From Clusia tigrina (lineage: Eukaryota; Arthropoda; Insecta; Diptera; Clusiidae): 64,000 nucleotides of DNA. Position 1 is the stretch's first letter. Every line of letters begins with the position of its first letter. Shown in pieces: positions 27,001 through 35,953 of this stretch. Under the pieces are notes generated by a model. The model was not told the DNA's origin. It searched no databases and worked only from the letters and a program-made list of their open reading frames with translations. Made by a program: the position numbers and the translations under genes. The stretch covers positions 74,285,995-74,349,994 of the forward strand of contig OV050031.1 of NCBI GenBank assembly GCA_920105625.2. The letters are read 5' to 3'.

Positions 27001-27873
27001 AACAGTCATTCTTTCGTTATTTGCAGTTATGATTTCATGAACAGGGGACACGCTTAGACAATTAAATTTGTTTTTATAGGGTGTCATGTGTTTGGATGCA
27101 CCACTGTCGATGTACCACTCATTTTGATCTTGCTCGTTTTTATACGACACGTAAGCACTAAAGGCTACCTTCCGACCATTGGTATTGCTTAAATTTTGGC
27201 GAATTTTTTTATGCTCATTGCAATCTTTACTAAAATGGCCTTTTCGTCCACAATTATAGCACTTTAGATTTTGTTTGTTAAGTTTAGGGTATTTTTTCTT
27301 CACACTTAAAAATGCACTTACACCGTTTGCTGTTTTTTCATAGTCTCCATCTAGCAGCTTCATTTTAATGTTTTCACCGGTAATTTTTGTTCCACTACTT
27401 TCTATGCCCATTATGAACGGCATAAAGTCATCGCTTAACCCCGCAAGCATTATGGCACCTAACCATTCGTCGCTTATATCGAAACCGATACCCGAGAGCT
27501 TATTCGCGGTATTGACGAGCTGATTAACATAAATCGCCATTGATTCACAATTTTCAAGGCGCGCTGTGATCAGTTTTCGCAATAGACCGATTTTTCGCGT
27601 GAGTCCAGAATCTTCGTATAGATGTTGAAGGGTTTGCCAAATGTTGGCCGCAGTTTTCTGATTTTGTATATGAACGTATATTGATTCATTCACGGACAAG
27701 ATAATTTTAGCACGCGATCTACGCAACTTCTTCTCATCGGTTTCTTTCACAGGATCCGTAATGCAATTATGTAGATCGCTCAGTTCCAATATACTTTCCA
27801 TGGCAAACTTCCACGTGTGGAAATTTTCACTACCGCGAAGTTTTTCTATCGCGTGCGTGTCCGAACCGGCCAT
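24055..27873 (-). pseudogene. Copia gag-pol polyprotein, frame-disrupted
   Basis: Encodes the Copia polyprotein (capsid, protease, integrase, reverse transcriptase, RNase H). I take the ATG at 27,873 as start (MAGSDTHAIEKL); the open frame upstream of it has only a GTG. Counting from it: Gag with a CCHC knuckle C205-C218 (CYNCGRKGHFSKDC), protease D256-S-G (WYIDSGASKHM), integrase zinc site H383, H388, C415, C418, catalytic D445, D508 and E544 with the standard 35-residue D-E gap. RT with YVDD and RNase H with SDADW follow. Damage: a frameshift in the A/T run at 25,947-25,950, a second near 25,675-25,705 that restores the original frame, and an in-frame TAA at 24,271-24,273. Homology continues past that stop (through HIDVRHHFIRDY) to a natural TAG at 24,055. 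This copy cannot make a full polyprotein. Confidence 0.92.
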
Positions 27874-28042
27874 CTTGTTTAATTTATTTACAACGAATGT
27901 ATTTATTAAACACGCTACTTGCACAAACTTCTCGCTTTTAATAAAATAAGCAACATATGCTTTTATTTAAAAGGCTTAACCACGACACGTATCAAATCAG
28001 ATTTGGCTACTTGCAGACGCGCTGTTGTCTGGGCCCATAACC
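27874..28042 (-). other. Copia leader
   Basis: 169 nt between the 5' LTR and the gag ATG. It contains the primer site at its LTR edge and otherwise AT-rich sequence with no ORF of note. Confidence 0.8.
28029..28042 (-). other. Copia primer-binding site (initiator tRNA-Met half)
   Basis: Directly inside the 5' LTR the element strand reads GGTTATGGGCCCAG. This is the copia-type site complementary to an internal stretch of initiator tRNA-Met, where a cleaved half-tRNA primes minus-strand DNA. The match to copia is from memory of the family. Confidence 0.85.
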
Positions 28043-28188
28043 TGTTGAGAAAGAACGCAGAGTCTTGGAATTCACGTGTGCTTTATTTAACGGCTTAGAA
28101 GCGAGAGAGATAATATATGTGGATAATGAAAGTAGGAAGTTAAGAATAAAGTAAATTACATAGGGTTGCCAGAGTTATATTTCTAACA
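28043..28188 (-). repeat. Copia 5' LTR
   Basis: 146-bp promoter-bearing LTR on the minus strand, flanked outside by TCTAT (28,189-28,193). An AT-rich CATATATTATC stretch is the only TATA-like candidate on the element strand. AATAAA lies downstream of it. Confidence 0.93.
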
Positions 28189-31100
28189 TCTATGCCTATA
28201 TCTACACCTACGCGCCTCAGTCGGCGTCACAGTCGGCTTCGCAGCCTCTGTCAGCGTCTCTGTAGGCGTCTCAGTCGCTGCCGCTGTCGATTGGGGAGTC
28301 TGCTCCCTTCTCTATGCCAGTATCTACCCCTATCTGCCTCAGTCGGCATCTCAGTCGGCGTCGCAGCCTCTATCAGCGTCTCTGTATGGGTCTCAGTTGT
28401 TGCCGCTCTCGATTGGGTTGTCTGCTGCCTTCTCTATGCCTATGTCTAACTCTTTCTGCCTCAGTCGGCGGCGCAGCCTCTGTCAGCGTCGCAACCTCTG
28501 TCAGCGTCTCTGTAGGCGTCTCAGTCGCCGCCGCTGTCGATTGGGGGGTCTGCGGCCTCCTCTATGCCTATATCTACCCCTCTCTGCCTCAGTCGGCGTC
28601 TTAGTCGGCGTCGCAGCCTCTGTCAGCATCTCTGTAGGCGTCTCAGTCGCTGCCGCTGTTGATTGGGGGGTCTGCTGCCTTCTGTATGCCTATATCTACC
28701 CTTATCTGCCTCAGTCAGTATCTCAGTCGGCGTCGCAGCCTCTGTCAGCGTCTCTGTAGGCGTCTCAGTCGCTGCCGCTGTCGATTGGGGGGTCTGCTGC
28801 CTTCTCTATGCCTACATCTACCCCTATCTGCCTCAGTCGGCGTCTCAGTCGGCGTCTCAGTCGGCGTCTCAGTCGGCGTCGCAACCTCTGTCAGCATCTC
28901 TGTAGGCGTCTCAGTCGCCGCCGCTGTCGATTGGAGGATCTGCTGCTTTCTCTATTCCAATATCTACCCTTATCTGCCTCAGTCGGCGTCTCAGTCGGCG
29001 TCTCAGTCGGCGTCTCAGTCGGCATCGCAGCCTCTGTCAGCGTCTCTGAATCCGTCTCAGTCGCTGCCGCAGTCGATTGGGGGGTCTGATGGCTTCTCTA
29101 TGCCTATATCTACCCCTATCTGCCTCAGTCTTCGTCTCAGTCGGTATCGCAGCCATTGTCAGCGTCTATGTTGGCGTCTCAGTCGCTGCCGCTGTCGATT
29201 GGGGGGGTCTGCTGCCTTCTCTATGTCTATATCTACCCCAACCTGCCTCAGTCGGCATCTCAGTCGGCGTAGCAGCCTCTGTCAGCGTATCTGTAGGCGT
29301 GTCATTTGTTGCCGCTGTCGATTGATTTGTCTGCTGCCTTCTCTATGCCTATGTCTACCCCTCTCTGCCTCAGTCGGCGTCTCAGTCGGCGTCGCAGCAT
29401 CTGTCAGCGTCGCAGCCCCTGTCACCGTCTCTGTAGGCGTCTCAGTCGCTGCCGCTGTTGATTGGGGGGTCTGCTGCCTTCTCTGTGCCATTATCTACCC
29501 CTATCTGCCTCAGTCGGCGCCACAGTCGGCTTCGCAGCCTCTATCAGCGTCTCTGTATGGGTCTCAGTTGTGCCGCTCTCGGTTGGGTTGTCTTCTGCCT
29601 TCTCTATGCCTATGTCTAACCCTCTCTGTCTCAGACGGCGGCGCAGCCTCTGTCGGCGTCGCAGCCTCTGTCAGCATCTCTGTAGGCGTCTCAGTCGCCG
29701 CCGCTGTCGATTGGGGGGTCTGCTGCTTTCTCTATGCCTATATCTACCCCTATCTGCCTCAGTCGGCGTCTCAGTCGGCGTCGCAGCCATTGTTAGCGTA
29801 TATGTTGGCGTCTCAGTCGCTGCCGCTGTCGATTGGGGGGTATGCTGCCTTCTCTATGTCTATATCTACCCCAACCTGCCTCAGTCGGCATCTCAGTCGG
29901 CGTAGCAGCCTCTGTCAGCGTCTCTGTAGGCGTGTCATTTGTTGCCGCTGTCGATTGATTTGTCTGCTGCCTTCTCTATGCCTATGTCTACCCCTCTCTG
30001 CCTCAGTCGGCGTCTCAGTCGGCGTCGCAGCATCTGTCAGCGTCGCAGCCCCTGTCACCGTCTCTGTAGGCGTCTCAGTCGCTGCCGCCGTCGATTCGGG
30101 GGTCTGCTGCATTCTCTATGCCAATATCTACCCCTATCTGCCTCATTCGGCGTCTCAGTCGGCGTCGCAGCATCTGTCAGCGTCTCTGTAGGCGACTGAG
30201 TCGTTGCCGCTGTCGATTGGGGTGTCTGCTGCCTTCTCTATGCCTATATCTACCCCTCTCTTCCTCAGTCGGCGGTTCAGTCGGCGTCGTAGCTTCTGTC
30301 AGCATATCTGTAGGCCTCTCAGTCGCTGCCGCTGTCGATTGGGGGTCTGCTGCCTTCTCTATGCCTATATCTACCCCTATCTGCCTCAGTCGACGTCTCA
30401 GTCGGCGTCGCAGCCTCTGTCAGCGTCTCTGTAGGCGTCTCAGTCGTTGCCGCTGTCGATTGGGGTGTCTGCTGCCTTCTCTATGCCTATATCTACCCCT
30501 CTCTTCCTCAGTCGGCGGTTCAGTCGGCGTCGTAGCTTCTGTCAGCATATCTGTAGGCCTCTCAGTCGCTGCCGCTGTCGATTGGGGGTCTGCTGCATTC
30601 TCTATGCCCTATCTGCCTCAGTCGGCATCTCAGTCGGCGTCGCAGCCTCTGTCAGCGTCTCTGTAGACGTCTCAGTCGCTGCTGCTGTCTATTGGGGGAT
30701 CTGCTGCCTTCTCTACGCCTATATCTACCCCTATCTGCCTCAGTCGGCGTCTCAGTCGGCGTCGCAGCCTATGTCAGCGTCTCTGTAGCCGTCTCAGTCG
30801 CTGCCGCTGTTGATTGTGGGGTCTGCAGCTTTTTCTTTGCCTATATCTACCCCTATCTGCCTCTGTCGGCGTCACAGTCGGCTTCGCAGTCTCTATCAGC
30901 GGCTCTGTGGGCGTCTCAATTGTTGCCGCTGTCCATTGAGGGGTCTGCTGCCTTCTCTATGCCTATGTCTAACCCTCTCTGCCTCTGTCGGCGTCTCAGT
31001 CGTCGTCGCAGCCTCTGTCAGCGTCGCAGCCACTGTCAGCGTCGCAGCCTCTGTCAGCGTCTCTGTAGGCGTCTCAGTCGCTGCCGCTGTCGATTGGGGG

Positions 31101-33062
31101 TTCTGTTGCCTTCTCTATACCTATATCTACCCCTATCTGCCTCAGTCGGCGTCTCAGTCGGCGTCGCAGCCTCTGTCAGCGTCTCTGTAGGCGTCTCAGT
31201 CGCTGCCGCTGTCGATTGGGGGGTCTGCGGCCTTCTCTATGTCAATATCTACCCCTATCTGCCTCAGTCGGTGTCTCAGCCTCTGTCAGAGTATCTGTAG
31301 GCGTCTCAGTCGCTGCCGCTGTCGATTGGGGGGTCTGCTGCCTTCTCTATGCCTACATCTACCCCTATCTGCCTCAGTCAGCGTCTCAGTCGGCGTCGCA
31401 GCCTATGTCTGCGTCTCTGTAGGCGTCTCAGTCGCTGCCGCTTTTGATTGGGGGGTCTGCTGACTTCTCTATGCCTATGTCTACCCCTCTCTGCCTCAGT
31501 CGCAGCCACAGTCGGCTTCGCAGCCTCTGTCAGCGTGTCTGTAGGCGTCTCATTTATTGCCGCTGTCGATTGGGGTGTCTGCTGCCTTCTCTATGCCATT
31601 ATCTTCCCCTATCTGCCTCAGTCGGCGCCACAATCGGCTTCGCAGCCTCTATCAGTCTCTGTATGGGTCTCAGTTGTTGCCGCTCTCGATTGGGTTGTCT
31701 GCTGCCTTCTCTATGCCTATGTCTAACCCTCTCTGCCTCAGTCGGCGGCGCAGCCTCAGTCGGCGTCGCAGCCTCTGTCAGCGTCTCTGTAGGCGTCTCA
31801 GTCGCCGCCGCTGTCGATTGGGGGGTCTGCGGCCTCCTCTATGCGTATATCTACCAATATATTCCCCAGTCGGCGTCTCAGTCGGCGTCGCAGCCTCTGT
31901 CAGCCTCTATGAATGCGTCTCAGTCGCTGCAGCTGCCGATTGGGGGCTCTGCTGCCTTCTCTATGCCTATATCTACCCCTATCTGCCTCAGACGGCGTCT
32001 CAGTCGGCGTCGCAGAATATGTCAGCGTCCCTGTTGGCGTCTCAGTCGCTGCCGCTGTTGATTGGGGGGGTCTGTTGACTTCTCTATGCCTATCTCTACC
32101 CCTATCTGCCTCAGTCGGCGTCTTAGTCGGCGTCGCAGCCTCTGTCAGCGTCTCTGTAGGCGGCTCAGTCGCTGCCGCTGTTGATTGGGGGGTCTGCTGC
32201 CTTCTCTATGCCAATATCTACCCCTATCTGCCTCAGTCGGCGTCGCAGCCTCTGTCAGCGTCTCTGTAGGTGTCTCAGTCGCTGCCGCTGTCGATTGGGG
32301 GGTCTGCTGTTTTCTCTATGCCTATATCTACCCTAATCTGCCTCAGTCGGCGTCTCAGTCGGCGTCGCAGCCTCTGTCAGCATCTCTGTAATCGTCTCAG
32401 TCGCTGCCGCTGTCGATTGGGGGGTCTGCTGCCTTCTCTATGCCTCTGTCTACCCTTATCTGCCCCAGTCGGCGTCTCAGTCAACGTCGAAGCCTCTGTC
32501 AGCCCATCTGAATGCGTCTCAGTCGGTGCGGCTGTCGATTGGGGGGTCTGCTGCCTTCTCTATGCCTATATCTACCGGTCTCTGCCTCAGTCTGCGTCTC
32601 AGTCGGCGTCGCAGAATATGTCAGCGTCTCTGTAGGCGTCTCAGTCGCTGCCGCTGTCGATTGGGGAGTCTGCTCCCTTCTCTATTCCAATATCTACCCC
32701 TATCTGCCTCAGTCGGCATCTCAGTCGGCGTCGCAGCCTCTATGAGCGTCTCTGTATGGGTCTCAGTTGTTGCCGCTCTGGATTGGGTTGTCTGCTGCCT
32801 TCTCTATGCCTATGTCTAACCCTCTCTGCCTCAGTCGTCGGCGCAGCCTCTGTCGGCGTCGCAGCCTCTGTCAGCGTCTATGTAGGCGTCTCAGTCGCCG
32901 CCGCTGTCGATTGGGGGGTCTGCGGCCTCCTCTATGCCTATATCTACCCCTATCTGCCTCAGTCGGCGTCTCAGTCGGCGTCGCAGCCTCTGTTAGCGTC
33001 TCTGTAGGCGTCTCAGTCGCTGCCGCTGTCGATTGAGGGGTCTGCTGCCTTCTCTATGCCAT
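28189..33062 (+). repeat. 122-bp satellite array, plus orientation
   Basis: About 40 monomers in the same orientation as before the Copia insertion. The first monomer continues the exact variant interrupted at 23,815. Some monomers carry four or five copies of the 12-bp unit (near 28,840-28,880 and 28,985-29,020). A two-copy local duplication with offset 633 is marked by the TGTCATTTGTTGCCGC variant at about 29,297 and 29,930. Another with offset 243 lies at 30,204 and 30,447. The block ends in the CCAT target duplication of element B. Confidence 0.95.
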
Positions 33063-33737
33063 TGTAGTGTACCATACAAGTGTACACTGACGACCACACA
33101 TCGTCATAAGCACAGCAGCAAGTCGCATATGCAAACAAACTGACAATAGCGCAGCGTACGCAATTGCACTCAATATCCAAATACGCTAGACCAGCATTTT
33201 GGGGGTGCAATAACACACGCTGCCTATATTGCAGCGCATGCATGTTAGACAGTGCAGTGACTTTAGCCCTGTACTTGCACTCAAAATAATTAATATAAAC
33301 AAAGACGATGATTCGTCAATGAATAATATCGGGAATCCGATACTTGAGACAAATTTCGGGAATATGATTTGTAACTTGTGTAAATTAGATAGATTCATTT
33401 TATATTAGTTAGAATAAGAAAACAATAACTATTGAATGATATAAAAAGGCCAGCGAGCCACCAAATAAACCAGAATTAATCTGAACTTCTAAAACTGCAA
33501 ACCTGCATTAGATTTCTCATTTCTTCTCTCAGTGCTCTTAACTAGGCTTAGTTACAGAACAGCACGAACAATAGCTTGGCCAACGGCACACTCTGCCGGT
33601 CATAATCTTTGCTGAGGGCGTCTTTCACTTCGTGCTAGGCATTTATATTTTATAGTGCTCTTTTGCATCTATGCATTACATAGAATCTGCAAAAATGAAT
33701 TACATGCCTATCCTTCGTGACCAACTTTTACCCTACA
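33063..33737 (+). repeat. Element B 5' LTR
   Basis: 675 bp, TGTAGTGTACC...CCCTACA. A 7-bp inverted repeat (AGTGTAC and GTACACT) sits at the extreme 5' end. TATAAAAAG marks the promoter. The last 278 bp match the remnant 3' LTR exactly except for one patch near 33,685-33,715, where about 14 bp and some bases differ. Confidence 0.92.
33440..33448 (+). promoter_or_regulatory. TATA box of element B
   Basis: TATAAAAAG in the 5' LTR, the best TATA match in this LTR and about 290 bp before the primer site. The element's own transcript should start a few tens of bases downstream. Confidence 0.65.
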
Positions 33738-33748
33738 TGGCGATCCTG
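33738..33748 (+). other. Element B primer-binding site (tRNA-Arg type)
   Basis: TGGCGATCCTG starts at the first base after the 5' LTR. It matches the complement of a Drosophila tRNA-Arg 3' end as I remember it. The 412/mdg1 group also uses tRNA-Arg. Confidence 0.75.
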
Positions 33749-33940
33749 TAACCGTTCCTGCAACCGTTCTATAATCCTGCAACCGTTCCTGCAACCGTTC
33801 CTGCAACCGTTCCTGCAACCGTTCCTGCAACCGTTCCTGCAACCGTTCTTGCAACCGTTCCTGCAACCGTTCTATAATCCTGCAACCGTTCCTGCAACCG
33901 TTCTATAATCCTGCAACCGTTCCTGCAACCGATCTACAAC
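33745..33940 (+). repeat. 12-bp tandem repeat in the element B leader
   Basis: About fourteen copies of CCTGCAACCGTT, with a few CTATAAT-containing 18-bp variants, begin inside the primer-binding region and run to the first small ORF. The unit resembles the downstream half of the primer site (ATCCTGTAACCGTT), so it probably grew from there. It is unrelated in sequence to the satellite's 12-bp unit. Confidence 0.9.
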
Positions 33941-33971
33941 CTAAAAAGCATCAAAAACAGCAACCCAACTA

Positions 33972-34310
33972 ATGGAAGAATACGTGCCACAATCTGCATG
34001 CAAACCAACCGTTCCTGCACCAATATACGTTGCACAACCTCCACTAAAAGTCGGGCCATTGCCAATAACAATCAAGGAGTACCAACGACGACAGATACTC
34101 CAGAAAGAGCTGAAGAAAACTTCAATCCCACCGTGCGAAAATAAACCTCTGAAGAAAAGAGGAGGACTATTAACCAAACAAAAACACAAGCTAGCGCACC
34201 TACTTTCAATCGTTAGAGCCGAAACCAACCCACCTCCGTGGAATGAAGCCACACGAATCTGGGAGGAAATTGAAAAGCTCAAACTCCACATTAAAAACCG
34301 AAGAAAGTGA
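33972..34310 (+). CDS. Element B leader ORF-a, 112 aa
   Basis: First ATG-initiated ORF of the element (MEEYVPQSACK...HIKNRRK). It is rich in Lys, Pro and Glu, with a basic C-terminus and no membrane segment or zinc motif that I recognise. It lies just after the 12-bp repeats and overlaps ORF-b by 68 nt in another frame. Small leader ORFs ahead of gag are, as I recall, a feature of 412-type elements; the function is not known to me. It could be a short regulatory protein or an upstream ORF that limits gag translation. Whether it is translated cannot be told from sequence. Confidence 0.55.
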   Translation: MEEYVPQSACKPTVPAPIYVAQPPLKVGPLPITIKEYQRRQILQKELKKTSIPPCENKPLKKRGGLLTKQKHKLAHLLSIVRAETNPPPWNEATRIWEEIEKLKLHIKNRRK

Positions 34311-34482
34311 CCAGATAGCGTGCATGCGAATAACTTGGCGTATGATAAAAAAAACTGGCACTCCAACCATCGAGGACTATAAAGACCAAACAACAATCGA
34401 AGACGAGACTATACGGAAGATCGAGGCGCTCGAAGAATGGGAAAAAGCCAGAGTAAGCCGCAGCACCAAGATGCAACGATAA
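34243..34482 (+). CDS. Element B leader ORF-b, 79 aa
   Basis: ATG-initiated ORF (MKPHESGRKLK...VSRSTKMQR), overlapping ORF-a by 68 nt and ORF-c by 46 nt. The sequence is hydrophilic and charged, with a Glu-rich helix-like stretch near EALEEWEKARV. No family is recognised. The a-b overlap could be a true gene overlap or the scar of a frameshift in one longer ORF: ORF-b lies in a different frame, and its second half looks no different in composition from ORF-a. Comparison with other copies would settle this. Confidence 0.5.
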   Translation: MKPHESGRKLKSSNSTLKTEESDQIACMRITWRMIKKTGTPTIEDYKDQTTIEDETIRKIEALEEWEKARVSRSTKMQR

Positions 34483-34598
34483 ACAACAACCAGCTATCGA
34501 CAGAAATCACCTACCCATCGATTCCGGAGTCCTACGTAGTAATATTTTTAGTAATAATTATCATTATAGTAGCGTACAAATTAGATAAATATTTTTAA
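34437..34598 (+). CDS. Element B leader ORF-c, 53-aa membrane microprotein candidate
   Basis: ATG-initiated 54-codon frame that overlaps ORF-b by 46 nt. Residues 1-32 are polar (MGKSQSKPQHQ, NNNQ, STEI). Residues 33-47 (YVVIFLVIIIIIVAY) form one strongly hydrophobic segment, followed by a short charged tail KLDKYF. This looks like a tail-anchored or single-pass membrane peptide, although AT-rich DNA readily produces Ile/Val/Phe runs. It ends 119 nt before gag. No homologue is recognised. Confidence 0.4.
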   Translation: MGKSQSKPQHQDATINNNQLSTEITYPSIPESYVVIFLVIIIIIVAYKLDKYF

Positions 34599-34717
34599 AA
34601 ATATGTCCATAAGTCTAATAGGCAAAAATTAATATATTAAACATTTAAATAAAAATGTCAAATTCTATATAAAAATAAATAAAATTTCTTAGTACAAATT
34701 TCTCACTGTAATCCTAA

Positions 34718-35953
34718 ATGGATTTGAAATTCAATGCCTTAAAAGATATACTAGCTACACTTAGGAAAAATCCCAGCAGAAGACATACAAACAAAACAGT
34801 GACAGCAAAACTTAGACTAATTGACACATTAAGAGAGGAGTTTAATAACATAATAGAGACCGACACTGACAATAAAGATCTAACTGGAATAAAAATTAGC
34901 TTCGCCAATACTTATTCCACAATAAAAACTATTTTATTAAAACAATTAACCGAAGAGACTGAACCAATAGACAACATGGCATCTTTTAGCATCGAAACAG
35001 CATCAAAATCTCTACCCACATTTACGGGCAACTTCAGAGAATTAGATAGTTTCATAATCACTGCTGAGCTGATAAACAAATCACTCAACGAATCAGGACA
35101 GACAGATTTACTAGAGTATATCTACCATGCCAAATTATCTGCCAATGTAAGAACAGCAATAGGAGGTTACACAAAACCAGAAGACTTAAATACACTTACC
35201 ACTCTACTACAACAGAGGTACAAAGACGCGACAACAATACCACAGCTACAAGCTAGACTAACTAATCTACAACAAAGGAATTCAGGAATCAACTCATACA
35301 AAGAAAAAATACTGACAATAATAGAAAGTTTAAACAGAATTAACATACACACTTTAGGAGAGACAGCTACACAAGCAGAAAAGAACGTAATAATAAAAAC
35401 AAACAACAAGTTAGCATTGGACACTTTCAAGAAAGGACTGAATGAGAATTACAAAGCGACAATTTTTGCTGCAAGACCACAAGATCTAGCAGAAGCAACA
35501 GAATTGGCACTTGAACTTGAGAGCGAATCTAGAATAATGCCGAACACATCACAGCTGATGCAAGTAAGACATAATTCATTCAACTCACAAGGTACAAGGT
35601 CCAATTTCAACGCTCCGCGCAAATATAATTCATTCAACCCTACTCCACAATACACAAACAACACACGACATAATTTCAGCACACGCTATGACAAAAATAA
35701 ATACAATAACAATAACCGTAGCAATACAAATTACAGTCAAAGAAACAATAACTACAACAACACCAATAATCAAAATAATAACAACTTCAGACACAACAAC
35801 AGCTACAACAACAAAAAGTACAACTCACAAGGCAGACAACAGAACAACAACAACAATTACAACTCAAACAGAAACCGCCGCATAAACATGATACACGATG
35901 CGGGAAACGAACAAGGCCCAGAATGTATAACCATTCTGGACAGCCAAAATTAA
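34718..35953 (+). CDS. Element B Gag, 411 aa
   Basis: Structural capsid protein that should package the element RNA. ATG at 34,718 (MDLKFNALKDIL). Residues 1 to about 275 are helical and charged, with a Ty3/Gypsy capsid-like stretch around residues 95-270 (FTGNFRELDSFI, LLQQRYKDATTIPQLQARL). Residues from about 295 are extremely rich in Asn, Tyr, Arg and Gln with no CCHC knuckle. The basic Asn-rich tail presumably replaces it in RNA binding, as in mdg1/412-type Gags. The frame is intact. Its 3' end overlaps the pol frame (open from 35,770) by 184 nt, with pol in the -1 frame, so a -1 ribosomal frameshift is the likely way to make Gag-Pol. I could not name a convincing slippery heptamer. Confidence 0.85.
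   Translation: MDLKFNALKDILATLRKNPSRRHTNKTVTAKLRLIDTLREEFNNIIETDTDNKDLTGIKISFANTYSTIKTILLKQLTEETEPIDNMASFSIETASKSLPTFTGNFRELDSFIITAELINKSLNESGQTDLLEYIYHAKLSANVRTAIGGYTKPEDLNTLTTLLQQRYKDATTIPQLQARLTNLQQRNSGINSYKEKILTIIESLNRINIHTLGETATQAEKNVIIKTNNKLALDTFKKGLNENYKATIFAARPQDLAEATELALELESESRIMPNTSQLMQVRHNSFNSQGTRSNFNAPRKYNSFNPTPQYTNNTRHNFSTRYDKNKYNNNNRSNTNYSQRNNNYNNTNNQNNNNFRHNNSYNNKKYNSQGRQQNNNNNYNSNRNRRINMIHDAGNEQGPECITILDSQN

Larger units (their letters stand above)
23816..28188 (-). mobile_element. Ty1/Copia LTR retrotransposon
   Basis: A complete 4,373-bp element on the minus strand. It has two 146-bp LTRs (TGTTGAG...CTAACA) that differ at one position (C at about 23,861 against T in the other LTR), a 5-bp target duplication TCTAT (23,811-23,815 and 28,189-28,193), a copia-type primer site, a short purine tract, and one gag-pol frame ordered Gag, protease, integrase, RT, RNase H. 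It inserted into the CTATNN hexamer module of the satellite. It is shorter than D. melanogaster copia (about 5.1 kb with 276-bp LTRs, from memory), so it is a different Copia family. The one LTR mismatch suggests recent insertion, though the coding frame is damaged. Confidence 0.95.

Noticed and set aside
28659..30191. 510-codon plus-strand open frame in the satellite
   Set aside because: It is longest only because 12-bp steps and G-run lengths happen to keep one frame open across about 12 monomers. The sequence is ordinary satellite.
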